DNA of 64,000 nt, from NCBI GenBank assembly GCA_050633105.1, contig JBOEFW010000063.1:1-64000 (forward strand). The letters are read 5' to 3'. Made by a program: the position numbers and the translations under genes. This document shows, one piece after another, positions 42,854 through 52,959 of the stretch. This DNA is from Aureispira sp050633105 (GTDB taxonomy: Bacteria; Bacteroidota; Bacteroidia; Chitinophagales; Saprospiraceae). Position 1 is the stretch's first letter. Every line of letters starts with the position of its first letter. The notes beneath the pieces are model-generated. The model worked only from the letters and a program-made list of their open reading frames with translations. It did not search any database and was not told the DNA's origin.

Positions 42854-44551
42854 ATGGCGGAATACAATCCACTTTCTAACAGAGAGAAAATAACTATTTT
42901 TCTACCCCTCGTTGTAACATTAGCCTTAGCTGGTGGGACATGGTTGGGATTTAAATTGGCAACCCGCCAACAACAGAGTTATGCTACCATTTCTGAAGGA
43001 GGACGTCCATACAGTGGCAAAACGAGCAAAGTAGAAGAAGTCATGCGTTTCATTGATGCACGCTACTTAGAAACAGAAGATAAAAACGAGTTGGAAGAAG
43101 CGGCATTAGAAGCAGTTTTAGATGAATTAGATCCTCACTCTAGTTATATTTCACTTGATGCGATTCAAGGAGTTAATGAATCTTTGAGTGGTAATTTTAA
43201 TGGCATTGGTATTGAGTTCTATTTACTAGAAGATACTATCTATGTAGTAGGTGTTATTGAAGGAGGCCCTTCTGATAGTGCAGGCTTACGACGTGGCGAT
43301 AAAATTATTGCAATCAATGACAGCATCATTGCAGGCAAAGCTATTTTTAACAATGACGTCATCAACAAACTAAAAGGCCCTGCGGGCAGTACTGTAGAGT
43401 TAGACATCAAACGGGCAGGGAAGAAAGGTACTGAAAAAGTCACCATTCGCCGTGGTCAAATTCCAATGCGTAGTGTCTTAGCTTCGTATATGGTAACGGA
43501 GAATACTGGCTTAATTAAAATTAATCGATTCAGTGGCACGACCCATGAGGAATTTATCACCGCCCTACAGCACTTAGTGCAAGACCATCAAATGGAGCAC
43601 TTGATTTTAGATTTACGCCACAATCCTGGCGGCTATCTCAATGCGGCTACCGAAATGTTGGATCAATTGTTTGACAGTCCAAAATTACTAGTTTATACAG
43701 AAGGGCGGAGCTATCGCCGTAAGGATTACAACTCTACTGGCCGTACCAATTTTGACATCAGCAAGGTGGTCGTGCTCATTAATGAAGGCTCTGCTTCTGC
43801 TAGTGAAATCATGGCAGGAGCCATTCAAGACAATGACCGCGGCTTAATTATTGGTCGCCGTTCCTTTGGTAAAGGCCTTGTTCAAGAACAATACAAACTC
43901 AGTGATGGCTCTGCATTGCGTCTAACTGTGGCTCGTTATTTTACTCCTTCAGGGCGCTATATTCAAAAGCCTTATGAAGATACGGAAGTTTCTTACAGTG
44001 ATGACTTGCGCCAACGCTACGAATCAGGAGAGTTATACTCTAGAGATAGTATTAAAATGACCGATTCTACCATTTATAGAACAACCAATGGACGCATCGT
44101 TTATGGTGGTGGGGGCATTGTGCCCGATATCTTTATTCCATTAGATACCACGCGTAGAAATAGTTATTTCCAAAGTATGAGTATTGTTGCTAGAGAATAT
44201 GTCTATAAATATTTGGATGACAAACGTGATCAACTCTTAGTACAACATAGCACCTATGAGGACTTTCAGCAAAAATATCAAGTTTCAGAGGCTTTATTAG
44301 AACAAATTGTTGCCTATGGAGAAAGCAAGGAAATTCCTAAAGATATGACCTTGATGAATCGCTATAAATCCACCTTACAGCTAGAAGTAAAAGCCTATTT
44401 AGCCGATCAAATCTATGGGGACATGGCTTATTACCAAACTGTTTTTATGAAGGATAAAATGGTTGCCCGTGCGGTACAAGAAATTGATCGCACAGGAAGT
44501 ACTACAGCTGCTCCTTCTGCCCTAAAAATAGATCAAGAAACAGGTATTTAG
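42854..44551 (+). CDS. S41-family C-terminal processing protease (CtpA-like)
   Basis: The ATG at 42854 gives a 565-aa protein with an N-terminal membrane anchor (IFLPLVVTLALAGGTWLGFK). A PDZ domain covers about 85-180 (IGIEFYLLEDTIYVVGVIEG GPSDSAGLRRGDKI). The catalytic serine is in NEGSASASEIMAGAI and the lysine in RSFGKGLVQEQY, with the family triplet DLRHNPGG between. The periplasmic C-terminal tail is long, with MVARAVQEI near the end. It processes or degrades periplasmic proteins. A strong terminator follows. Confidence 0.92.
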   Translation: MAEYNPLSNREKITIFLPLVVTLALAGGTWLGFKLATRQQQSYATISEGGRPYSGKTSKVEEVMRFIDARYLETEDKNELEEAALEAVLDELDPHSSYISLDAIQGVNESLSGNFNGIGIEFYLLEDTIYVVGVIEGGPSDSAGLRRGDKIIAINDSIIAGKAIFNNDVINKLKGPAGSTVELDIKRAGKKGTEKVTIRRGQIPMRSVLASYMVTENTGLIKINRFSGTTHEEFITALQHLVQDHQMEHLILDLRHNPGGYLNAATEMLDQLFDSPKLLVYTEGRSYRRKDYNSTGRTNFDISKVVVLINEGSASASEIMAGAIQDNDRGLIIGRRSFGKGLVQEQYKLSDGSALRLTVARYFTPSGRYIQKPYEDTEVSYSDDLRQRYESGELYSRDSIKMTDSTIYRTTNGRIVYGGGGIVPDIFIPLDTTRRNSYFQSMSIVAREYVYKYLDDKRDQLLVQHSTYEDFQQKYQVSEALLEQIVAYGESKEIPKDMTLMNRYKSTLQLEVKAYLADQIYGDMAYYQTVFMKDKMVARAVQEIDRTGSTTAAPSALKIDQETGI

Positions 44552-44567
44552 AATCCCTTTCTACGAT

Positions 44568-44611
44568 AAAACAGGAGTCATCCCTTAAGTTGGAGTGACT
44601 CCTGTTTTTTT
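44568..44611 (+). terminator. Rho-independent terminator of the S41 protease gene
   Basis: AAAACAGGAGTCA (44568-44580) pairs with TGACTCCTGTTTT (44596-44608), with extra TCC/GGA pairing in the loop and seven T at the end. It lies 16 bases after the protease stop. Confidence 0.9.
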
Positions 44612-44782
44612 ATGGTGGGCTAGATTTTTTAGTAACGAATACTCTTGGCCCTTTTTTTTGCATTGCCCCCCAAAAAAAGTAAAAAAACGCTAGAGCTAGA
44701 TGGCTGCAAAGAGGCAAACCGCCTTCCATTCATATGCCCATCCTAGTAGCGGACATATCTTGTTTTATGGCTAATATTATAA

Positions 44783-47164
44783 TTAGCGAATGGTTTTCAA
44801 GCGCTGTTTAAACGCATTAACCGATAACAGTTCATAGGTCAACAAACATTCTTTATTTTCTTTTGCAATAAAAGTAGTTGTTGCAAAAGCAACCGTTTGA
44901 TTATCTACCGCATAATAAGAAATTAAAGTGTGCTCCAAATCCCGCACCGTTTGATTGTACTTTGTGAATAAAGGCGACTGTTGACTAGGCATATTAATCG
45001 CTTTAGTGTTGCTATAAATCATGTAATCCTCTCTAAAAAGAGATGCTGGCTTAGTGAACAGGATCTCTTGTACCAATAATAAGCGATCTGGCATTTTCCG
45101 CAAGTAATCTAAATTCTTCCAGCTTCCTAAAGATTGGTTGGTCAATTGTAAGCGGTAATAATCTTTTCTTAAATTAATTGTAGTTTTTGCCTTTTCAACG
45201 GAGGCATAATTATCCAATCCGTACATAATTTGACAGGCTTCTTTTTCGCGAGTTGGAAACTCTTGTTGTAGCTTTTGAAGGTTGTAAGTTTGGCAATACA
45301 ATGTAAATCGATAGTTGCGTTGTTGTTGCTGCGCAGCTTTAAAGTTATCTACTTGATATAAGGCTTGGCAAGCTTCTTTTTCGCGAGTTGGAAACTCTCT
45401 TTTTAGCGCATCAAAATCTTCCTTAGATACATAAGATCTATAACGTTTTTCTACTAGGGCTTCTTTGTAGGTGTTTACTTTATACAATCGTTGACAAACT
45501 TCCTGTTCACGCGTTGGAAAATATTTTTGCAAGCTTTTAAAATCTTGTACAACAACGTATTGATTGAACTTTTGTTTTCTCAAGGCTTCCTGGTATGTAT
45601 CTACTCCATACAAAGCTTGTGCAATGATTGGCTCATAAACAGGATAGTATTTTTGTAAACTATCTAGGTTTCGGTGGTAATAATATACCGCAAAACGATG
45701 CTCTTCATTCGCTATAGGGTGTAAGGTATCGGGCATATTGGGAAAATTTTGATAGCAATCAGAATCTTGAAAATTTGCCATTTCAACTTGTGCACGTTGG
45801 AATTTTTTTAAATGACTTTGAGCCAATTCATAAACTTCTTTTAAACGCCTCTTTTCTGCCACGCTCCTTTCAAAGAGTCTATGATTGGCTAGCGCTTCTT
45901 TTTTCAGGCGCTCTAATTCTATTTCTAAAGTCGTTTGTTCTCCACGCAGGGTTGTTCGTTTTTGAGTAGCGGCTTCTTTCGCAGCCATTTTTAGATGTTT
46001 CTTCTGAAATACTTCTCCTATTCTACAGAAAAGGTTCTTACAAGTAGAAATATACGCTTCATTAATTGTTGTCTGTTCTGTTTTATTCGCCTTTAATATA
46101 TTCTCTATGGAGTCTGTTGGATATTCTTTCTTGGTAGGAATCTCATAAGCAAGCCATTCTTGACGGGCAGTTTCTACAGCTTCCAGTGCTTTTAAACGAT
46201 CCTCTTCCTTCGGAACAAGCAGCGCCTCTAAAGGAGGGCAATCATTAACTTGATGTCCCATGATGATACGTTCCGAAGTTTGTCCTTGGCTCCCTCTCAT
46301 CAAAGCAGCTGTTGCTCTCAAAGGTCTAGGGTTATTCCAATTACCCGCCACAGAGCTTGTATCCAAATCATACAATTGCATTTCGGGGAGCACCGTATCT
46401 GTCGGTACTTGTACGCCTATTTGTTTAGATGGACGAAGTTCTAGTGCTTTACCTTGCGCATTCTTCGCCACCAATTCAAACATGCCTCCTGTTGTCAGTA
46501 AGCCTTGATTAGAGGTCGTAGATAAACCATAAAGTAACATATCGCTGAATGCATAGGCTTCTCTAAACTGTAGAGTAACTCCTTGATTATTTCCTCCTTT
46601 AAAAGCATTGGCAGGGACATAGATTTTGGTTCCTTTCTCAGTCGTCCAAAAGGTTTCTTTCTTAGGGTTTTTAATCACGAATTGCGCTGGGTCAGGGCGC
46701 ATTTGCGCTTTCAAACGATTGTTCTTATACAATTGAGTGAAATAGATTTTCTTCTCTTTATTGGTAATGAAAATCTCTGCCCGTCGATTGAACTTCCGCC
46801 CCGATTCGTATTGGTTGGAGTATAAAGGATATTTTGCTCCAAAAGCTTTAACTTGCAAACGCTTTGAAGAAATTCCCATTTGTATTAATTGTTCCATCAA
46901 GCTATTCGCTCGTTCTTTGGAAAGTACTAGGTTACTCTGGTTGCTACCTCGATTATCGGTATGACCTTGTATAATAATCTTCTTTTCTGGATTATCTTGG
47001 CTGTAGGTGAGTACGGTTTCTAAAATCGCTTGGTCAGCTTGATTAAACACCTGGTTAGCCGTCTCAAAATAAAAAGTAGCTTCAAAAGGCACAGCTACTT
47101 GTGCCATACTCCAATGAGGGGAAAGAGCCAGCAAAAGCCAGCTCCATATAACGATAGGGCGCAT
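44783..47164 (-). CDS. OmpA-domain protein with C-terminal tandem repeats (copy 1)
   Basis: The ATG at 47164 gives a 793-aa exported protein (signal ILWSWLLLALSPHWSMAQ-type). Residues ~25-140 are an OmpA domain that binds peptidoglycan (IIIQGHTDNRGSNQSNLVLS KERANSLMEQL). Residues ~155-290 are a strand-rich Bacteroidota module (GTKIYVPANAFKGGNNQGVT, GLLTTGGMFELVAK). A helical part follows. From ~500 come four copies of a 42-45 residue repeat with the core FPTREKEACQALYQVDNF-(x)n-A. It is a paralogue of the next gene upstream. Likely an envelope-anchoring or adhesion protein; no enzymatic motif. Confidence 0.8.
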   Translation of the reverse strand: MRPIVIWSWLLLALSPHWSMAQVAVPFEATFYFETANQVFNQADQAILETVLTYSQDNPEKKIIIQGHTDNRGSNQSNLVLSKERANSLMEQLIQMGISSKRLQVKAFGAKYPLYSNQYESGRKFNRRAEIFITNKEKKIYFTQLYKNNRLKAQMRPDPAQFVIKNPKKETFWTTEKGTKIYVPANAFKGGNNQGVTLQFREAYAFSDMLLYGLSTTSNQGLLTTGGMFELVAKNAQGKALELRPSKQIGVQVPTDTVLPEMQLYDLDTSSVAGNWNNPRPLRATAALMRGSQGQTSERIIMGHQVNDCPPLEALLVPKEEDRLKALEAVETARQEWLAYEIPTKKEYPTDSIENILKANKTEQTTINEAYISTCKNLFCRIGEVFQKKHLKMAAKEAATQKRTTLRGEQTTLEIELERLKKEALANHRLFERSVAEKRRLKEVYELAQSHLKKFQRAQVEMANFQDSDCYQNFPNMPDTLHPIANEEHRFAVYYYHRNLDSLQKYYPVYEPIIAQALYGVDTYQEALRKQKFNQYVVVQDFKSLQKYFPTREQEVCQRLYKVNTYKEALVEKRYRSYVSKEDFDALKREFPTREKEACQALYQVDNFKAAQQQQRNYRFTLYCQTYNLQKLQQEFPTREKEACQIMYGLDNYASVEKAKTTINLRKDYYRLQLTNQSLGSWKNLDYLRKMPDRLLLVQEILFTKPASLFREDYMIYSNTKAINMPSQQSPLFTKYNQTVRDLEHTLISYYAVDNQTVAFATTTFIAKENKECLLTYELLSVNAFKQRLKTIR

Positions 47165-47256
47165 ATTAAATATTAAATTTATAATGATAAAATTCAACAT
47201 CCTTGCAAGGTTATGTATACCCCTTTAATGCCTTGTCTATTTAAAAGTAACCCTCA

Positions 47257-47309
47257 CTATTCAAAAAATCCCTTGAAATAAAAATTACTTCAAGGGATTC
47301 TTTGAATAG
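47257..47309. terminator. Terminator-like hairpin between the two OmpA paralogues
   Basis: CTATTCAAA-(A)-AATCCCTTGAA pairs with TTCAAGGGATT-(C)-TTTGAATAG around a short A/T loop, with one unpaired base on each side. It is followed by T5 on the plus strand, and lies downstream of the 47329-49680 gene on the minus strand. Confidence 0.75.
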
Positions 47310-47328
47310 TTTTTCTATTATTCTTGGC

Positions 47329-49680
47329 CTAATTAAACGTTGCCAAACGCTCCGCAAAAGCCTCTAAAGTCAGCTCCTCATAATCCAGCTTTACTGCTAC
47401 TCCTCTTTTGGCATCAAAGGTCTTCACGGCCAAGGCCACATGTTCATCATCAATCGCATAGTATGAAATTAGAGTGTGTGATTTTTTATCCACCACATCT
47501 TTAAATTGAGATTGGGTAGAACTCCTACCTGTAGGACCAACCAAGGCTTTTGTATCTCCATAAATCAAGAAATCTTCCCGCATAATAGGCGCCTTCATTT
47601 TAACTGTTTGTACCAATAATTCTTCCTTAGGAAGCTTGCGCAGGTAATCTAAATTCATCCAACGCCCTAAAGATTTATTACTCAATTGTAAACTGTAAAA
47701 CGATTTTTCCAAGAGTTGCTTTCTTTCTTGTAGAACAAGAGCTTCCTCAAAAGTGGTTACTTGATACAGTAATAAACAAACTTCCCGTTCTCGCTCTGGA
47801 AAATACGTTTGTAGACCTTCTAAGTTATAGCCTTGGCAGTAGCGCATAAATACTCGCTCCCGTTTTTCCTGTTTAGCAGCAGCATAGGTCTCTACATTAT
47901 ACAACCGCTGACAGGTTTCGCGCTCTCGATCTGGAAATTCTTGTTCTAATTGCTTCAGGTTCTTACTCGCCATACACTCTTGATAACGCTTCTCTCGCTT
48001 TGCTTCTTCGTATGTTGCCACTTGATACAGCTCTTGACAAACTTCCGCTTCCCGTTCAGGATGAAAACGCTGCAAGGCATCAAAATCTTGTTTGTTATAA
48101 TATCGTCTAAAACTTTGTTCTTTTGCAGCTGCTCTATAGGTAGAAACTTGATACAAGTGCTTCGCAATAATTGCCTCATGTTGTGGGTAATAATGCTCCA
48201 ATTCTGTAAAATTTTTGCTATAAAAATAGACCGCTAAACGACGATCCGCATCAACCACAGAACGAAGGGTATCAGGCACCTTAGGGTAATTCAGGCTGGC
48301 ACAGTTATTCTTTTCAAAAACCGCCGATTGTACGGTTGTATTTCGTTCTCTGAGCGCGGCCGCTTTTAAGGCGCTATAAGTCGCTTGTAATTTACGCTGT
48401 ACAAGGATCGAGCTGTCTATTTTGGCACGATGGGCTGCTTCTAGGGAACGTTGTCCCTCTAGAGCAACGTGTAACGTAATTTGTTCTTCCTCTAAAGCCA
48501 TACATTTTAATACCGCAGAATCTTTCGCCATTCTAGCCCGTTTTCCTTCAAACAATTGTCCGAGTTTGCAAAAGAAGCCTTTGCAAGGTTTATTGTACTT
48601 GCCTAGCAAAAAGTTTTTCTTTTCTTCATTCATTGCTATCACCCGAGCAATGGAATCTCCAGCAAATAATTTCAGTCCTACAATTCTGTACGTCCTAAAG
48701 GCTTCGTGGGCAGAATCTGCCTTGGCTTCTAACACTGTTTGTTTTCTATTTTCGCTCAATAAATGATTTAAGCTTGGACAACTAAAACCATGATCAAATG
48801 TTCCAGTTCTGTTGCTTACAAAAGCAGGTGGTACCACCAAAGAACGCGGATTGACCCAATTCGTGGCAGTAACTGTAGTATCCATTTCATACAATTGCAT
48901 TTCAGGCAAAACGCTATCGGTTGGTACCTGAATAGATAATTCTTTTCCTGCACGCAAGGCCACTCTCTCGCCTGCACTGGTTGCTTTGAGTTCAAACATT
49001 CCTCCTGTTGTCAATAAAGCACCATTAGAAGTTGTTGACAAACCATTTAATAGCATGTCAGTAAAGGTATATGCTTCTCGCAATTCGACTGTTACGGCTT
49101 GTCCATCAGCTACCTCAAAGGCGCCAGCAGGTACATAAACTCGGGTGCCTTGTGGGGTAACAAAAAAGGTATCTTTGGTATTGGCTGCTATTGCAAATTG
49201 TGTAGGAGCAGGACGCATTTTTTCCAAAAGACGTTTGTTCTTAACCGCCTGTGTAATATGGACTGTTTTTACTTGGTTGGTAATAAAAACTTCTACTCGT
49301 CGATTTTTTTGTCGACCAATCGCATAGTTATTATCATGTAAAGGGTAGCCTTCTCCCAAGGCTTTAATTTGGATGCGAGCAGCAGGAATTCCAGCCTTAA
49401 TTAAAGCCTGTTCAATCGTTTGCGCTCGATCTTTAGACAATTGTAAATTACTTAAAGTATCGCCTTGATCGTCAGTATGTCCTTGGACAATTAACGGTTC
49501 TTCTGGGTTTTGTTGACTGTAGGCAATTATTTTAGCCAAAGCAGCCTGATCTACATCATAATTTTGGTGGTTGGCCGTTTCAAAATAAAAGGTTACTTCA
49601 AAAGGAGTCGTATTCTGGGCAGAAGAATACCAAGGTAAGAGGGCTAGTAGTAAGCAACTCCATACAAAGGATAGGCGCAT
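47329..49680 (-). CDS. OmpA-domain protein with C-terminal tandem repeats (copy 2)
   Basis: A 783-aa protein with signal peptide (MRLSFVWSCLLLALLPWYSS AQ). It has the same plan as the downstream copy: OmpA domain (LIVQGHTDDQGDTLSNLQLS KDRAQTIEQAL), strand-rich module (GTRVYVPAGAFEVADGQAVT ... GALLTTGGMFELKAT), helical part, then four ~42-residue repeats (FPDRERETCQRLYNVETYAA, FPEREREVCLLLYQVTTFEE). A shared ending SYYAIDDEHVAL is seen in both. The repeats hold a conserved cysteine each, which may bind a cofactor or make disulfides. Tandem duplication is clear; function of the repeat is unknown. Confidence 0.8.
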   Translation of the reverse strand: MRLSFVWSCLLLALLPWYSSAQNTTPFEVTFYFETANHQNYDVDQAALAKIIAYSQQNPEEPLIVQGHTDDQGDTLSNLQLSKDRAQTIEQALIKAGIPAARIQIKALGEGYPLHDNNYAIGRQKNRRVEVFITNQVKTVHITQAVKNKRLLEKMRPAPTQFAIAANTKDTFFVTPQGTRVYVPAGAFEVADGQAVTVELREAYTFTDMLLNGLSTTSNGALLTTGGMFELKATSAGERVALRAGKELSIQVPTDSVLPEMQLYEMDTTVTATNWVNPRSLVVPPAFVSNRTGTFDHGFSCPSLNHLLSENRKQTVLEAKADSAHEAFRTYRIVGLKLFAGDSIARVIAMNEEKKNFLLGKYNKPCKGFFCKLGQLFEGKRARMAKDSAVLKCMALEEEQITLHVALEGQRSLEAAHRAKIDSSILVQRKLQATYSALKAAALRERNTTVQSAVFEKNNCASLNYPKVPDTLRSVVDADRRLAVYFYSKNFTELEHYYPQHEAIIAKHLYQVSTYRAAAKEQSFRRYYNKQDFDALQRFHPEREAEVCQELYQVATYEEAKREKRYQECMASKNLKQLEQEFPDRERETCQRLYNVETYAAAKQEKRERVFMRYCQGYNLEGLQTYFPEREREVCLLLYQVTTFEEALVLQERKQLLEKSFYSLQLSNKSLGRWMNLDYLRKLPKEELLVQTVKMKAPIMREDFLIYGDTKALVGPTGRSSTQSQFKDVVDKKSHTLISYYAIDDEHVALAVKTFDAKRGVAVKLDYEELTLEAFAERLATFN

Positions 49681-49848
49681 AGTTAATTATTTATGAGTCA
49701 AAAGAAAACGAGGTAGCAAATCGTTAGAGTATCGGGTATACTACTCCCTTTTATAAAAAGGTTAGTTGGTTCAGAATCAACCTTGTTGTTTCAACGATAG
49801 TTCCTATTTTCTATTGTGCCACTTAAAATAAGTATGATTTCTGTAGAA

Positions 49849-50355
49849 CTATAATAAAGCAATAGCCGCTTCCAATAGTTCTAAAGATTCTTCTCCTTCT
49901 ATTTTTCCTGCCTTGTTAATCACTAGATCTTTTTGATACAGCGGTAGTTGGGTCACTATTTTTGCATCTAAGGCCTGTAAAGACCAAGTCAAGGATTCCA
50001 TTGTTCGTTCTCCTCTAGGCGGATTGGGCGTAAAAGTGATTGGTAAAACAGCCTTGCCCACTAATTCCCCTGAAGAAGCTAACCATTCCAATGCATTTTT
50101 AATTAAAGCAGGCAGGTTGTGCAAATATTCGGGTGTTGAAATAATTAAGGCATCTGCCTTGGTTAAGGCCGCTCGCCAAGCCAACACCGCAGGAGGCCAA
50201 GGATGACAATCTAATTCGGCTTTAAAGAGGGGTAAATCTTCTATCACTGCCAAACGTACAAATTCATGTTCCTTGTTGATTGTTCCTAGAGCTTCTAATA
50301 ATCGGATATTGCTAGATGTAGGTCTTGAAGACCCGCTGATAGTATATATTTTCAT
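49849..50355 (-). CDS. NADPH-dependent FMN reductase
   Basis: A 168-aa flavodoxin-fold oxidoreductase. The FMN phosphate loop is TISGSSRPTSSNIRL, and the family-typical PEYLHNLPALIKNALEWL contains the isoalloxazine-binding stretch; the conserved glycine in SGELVGKAVLPITFT follows. Members reduce FMN, quinones or azo compounds with NAD(P)H. Single gene, no obvious regulatory partner. Confidence 0.9.
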   Translation of the reverse strand: MKIYTISGSSRPTSSNIRLLEALGTINKEHEFVRLAVIEDLPLFKAELDCHPWPPAVLAWRAALTKADALIISTPEYLHNLPALIKNALEWLASSGELVGKAVLPITFTPNPPRGERTMESLTWSLQALDAKIVTQLPLYQKDLVINKAGKIEGEESLELLEAAIALL

Positions 50356-51065
50356 TTTAATAATTATTAATGTGAACTTATGTAATAAGCCTAATGCTAT
50401 TATAAAGTTATGGATAAATGTTAACTCATAGGCTATATATTCAAAGTGTTTGTAAGCTTTTTAAGCTTCTAAAAAAGAAATAATATTTTCTTCCTAAAAG
50501 AAGAAAGTGCCCCATTCTAGTCTTGAAAACTATGAATTAGGTGTCAGAATTGACTTTATCGTATTTTTCTCTATGGCTATTCCTTGCTTTTATTTTTTGG
50601 GAATTTTGAGCAAGACCTGGGCCTTGAGTCCCTTTGCTTAAGGATAATTCTATATGAAAAGCATTTCTAGAAAACCTTTAAAATTAAATATTAAATTTAT
50701 TATAAAATTTTAAATAATTTTACTCCTTTAGCCCATCTATCTCTTTTAAATAGTTGTTACAATTCTACTCCTTTTTTCTTTTCGTATCAAGTACATTTGA
50801 AAAATGCAAAGGTTGATTTTTTTTGAGAATTAGCGGGAAATAAATTTGAGACTGTCCTATATCTTCCTTCTCTAATTTACACTTTTTGCGCCAAAACCCA
50901 GGGCAAGTATAGCTGTCAAATTTACCAGTCTAACCGCCGATTTGTAAGCTAATAGCGGTCAAAAAGTCACTTTGTCAGCTTTTGAAGGGCTGGAATAGTC
51001 CTTGCTTATTGCTTGTTTGTTACTCATTATAATAAAACCATTCACTCACATAAATAAATTCCACC
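50356..51065. other. 710-bp intergenic region upstream of htpG
   Basis: AT-rich DNA without a plausible gene. The part from 50900 to 51020 appears regulatory: two dyads of CTGnCA-type (near 50921 and 50966-50980) and a sigma-54-like promoter at 50991-51005, annotated separately. The rest shows only A/T runs and weak dyads such as AAGCTT-TTT-AAGCTT near 50455. Confidence 0.5.
50966..51005 (+). promoter_or_regulatory. Possible sigma-54-type promoter with upstream dyad for htpG
   Basis: TGG (50991-50993) and TTGC (51002-51005) place GG and GC exactly ten bases apart, the -24/-12 spacing of sigma-54 promoters (TGGAAT-AGTCC-TTGC, against TGGCAC-N5-TTGC). About 12 bases upstream lies GTCACTTTGTCAG, a TGAC/GTCA-type dyad; a looser copy is at ~50921. 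The start would be near 51017, giving a leader of about 49 bases to the htpG ATG. Confidence 0.45.
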
Positions 51066-52925
51066 ATGCGTAAGGGTAGTATTTCCGTAGAGACGGAAAA
51101 TATATTTCCAATCATAAAGCAATTCTTATATTCTGATCAAGAAATATTTTTACGAGAGCTTATCGCTAATGCGACAGATGCGACTAGTAAATTACTGACT
51201 TTGGCTAGACGTGGCGAAGTTGAACGCGAAGTGACGGACACTACGATTAGAGTTATTATTGATGCAGATGCCAAAACCTTAACCATTTCTGATAGAGGAA
51301 TTGGGATGACAGAAGAAGAAGTACTTAAATACTTGAATCAAGTCGCCTTCTCTTCAGCAACAGAGTTTGTAGAAAAATACAAGGAAGAAGCCTCTATTAT
51401 TGGACACTTTGGATTGGGTTTTTATTCAGCATTTATGGTAGCTGATAAAGTAGATGTTGTTACAAAGTCTTACAAAAAGGATAGCCAATCTGTTAAATGG
51501 TCTTGTACTGGAGACCCAGCTTATACCATTGAAGAAGTTGAGAAAGCAGATTATGGTACAGACATAGTTTTACACATTAGCGAAGATAGCGAGGAGTTTT
51601 TGCAGCAACACCGTATTTCTGAATTGCTCACCAAGCACTGTAAGTTCTTACCTATTCCTATTGAATTTGGTACACGTACAGAGTATGTTGATGATGAAGC
51701 AGAAAAGGACGAAGAAGGAAATCCTGTACAAAAAGAGGTAGAAGTACCAAATGTCATCAACAACCCTAATCCTGCTTGGAAAAAGCAGCCATCAGAGTTA
51801 AGTGATGAAGAGTACCGTAACTTTTACAAAGAGTTGTTCCCTACAGGAGAGCCGCCATTGTTCTGGGTACACCTCAACATTGATTATCCATTTAACCTAA
51901 CAGGTATTTTATACTTTCCAAAATTGGGCAACCAGTTGGAAATTCAGCGCAACAAAATCCACTTATATTCTAACCAAGTCTATGTCACCGACGAGGTTAA
52001 AGAGATTGTTCCTGAGTTTTTGACCTTGCTTCATGGGGTTATCGATTCTCCTGACATTCCATTAAATGTCTCTCGTTCTTACCTACAAAGTGATCGCAAT
52101 GTTAAGAAGATTACAGAGTATATTACTCGAAAAGTAGCTGATCGTTTGGAAGAGATGTTCCGCAAGGAGCGAGCGGAATTTGATAAGAACTGGGAGAACA
52201 TGAGCGTTTTTGTCAAATACGGTCATGTAACAGAAGAGAAGTTTGCTGAAAAAGCGCAGAAATTCATACTCTTAGAAAATGTGGAAGGAACTTACCACAC
52301 CATTGAAGAGTATTTAGAGAAGATTGCTGCGAATCAAACAGACAAAGACGAGCGCAAAGTTATCTTATACACCAACGACAAAGACGAACATGATGCCTAC
52401 ATCACTGGGGCGCAAGAGTTGGGGTATGATGTCTTGAACATGGATACCATGATTGATGTCCACTTTATTCAAGCTTTAGAACGCAAGTTGGATAAAGTGA
52501 CTTTTGTACGGGTAGATTCTGAGACTCCTAGTAATCTAATTGCTAAGGATGAAACGCGCGAATCTGTTTTATCAGAAGACGAGCAGAAGAACTTAGAAAC
52601 GTTGTTTCAGAAGTTTGTTAACCAGCAAGGTGCTACGGTTAAATTAGAGGCCTTATCACCTACTGATTTACCAATCGTTATTACTCGTCCTGAATTCATG
52701 CGTCGTATGCAAGAAATGTCTGCTATGCAAGGCATGGCTATGAATATGGGCGAGATGTACAATGTTGTAATCAACACCAACCACGAAGTAGTGGGCAGTG
52801 TTTTGCAGAACAATGATGAGCACAAAGCACAGCACTTATACGATTTAGCCCGTCTACAAAATGGCTTACTAAAAGGAGCAGAATTAACTTCTTTTATCAA
52901 AAAGTCTGTAGACTTAATGAAGTAA
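51066..52925 (+). CDS. htpG: Molecular chaperone HtpG (Hsp90)
   Basis: A 619-aa cytosolic chaperone. The N-terminal GHKL ATPase shows ELIANATDATSKLL, the DxGxG box DRGIGMTEEEVL, and the lid/glycine motif GHFGLGFYSAFMV. The middle domain includes the catalytic-arginine segment LNVSRSYLQSDRNVKKI. The C-terminal dimer domain ends ...KGAELTSFIKKSVDLMK. Full length. It folds and protects client proteins under heat or other stress. A perfect GC-rich terminator follows after 34 bases. Confidence 0.97.
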   Translation: MRKGSISVETENIFPIIKQFLYSDQEIFLRELIANATDATSKLLTLARRGEVEREVTDTTIRVIIDADAKTLTISDRGIGMTEEEVLKYLNQVAFSSATEFVEKYKEEASIIGHFGLGFYSAFMVADKVDVVTKSYKKDSQSVKWSCTGDPAYTIEEVEKADYGTDIVLHISEDSEEFLQQHRISELLTKHCKFLPIPIEFGTRTEYVDDEAEKDEEGNPVQKEVEVPNVINNPNPAWKKQPSELSDEEYRNFYKELFPTGEPPLFWVHLNIDYPFNLTGILYFPKLGNQLEIQRNKIHLYSNQVYVTDEVKEIVPEFLTLLHGVIDSPDIPLNVSRSYLQSDRNVKKITEYITRKVADRLEEMFRKERAEFDKNWENMSVFVKYGHVTEEKFAEKAQKFILLENVEGTYHTIEEYLEKIAANQTDKDERKVILYTNDKDEHDAYITGAQELGYDVLNMDTMIDVHFIQALERKLDKVTFVRVDSETPSNLIAKDETRESVLSEDEQKNLETLFQKFVNQQGATVKLEALSPTDLPIVITRPEFMRRMQEMSAMQGMAMNMGEMYNVVINTNHEVVGSVLQNNDEHKAQHLYDLARLQNGLLKGAELTSFIKKSVDLMK

Positions 52926-52959
52926 AGAATGATAGCTTTTGGCTATACAGCATAAGACA

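Noticed and set aside
50600..50640. Riboswitch-like GC-rich island upstream of htpG
   Set aside because: Only a short weak dyad is present and no known riboswitch core could be matched.
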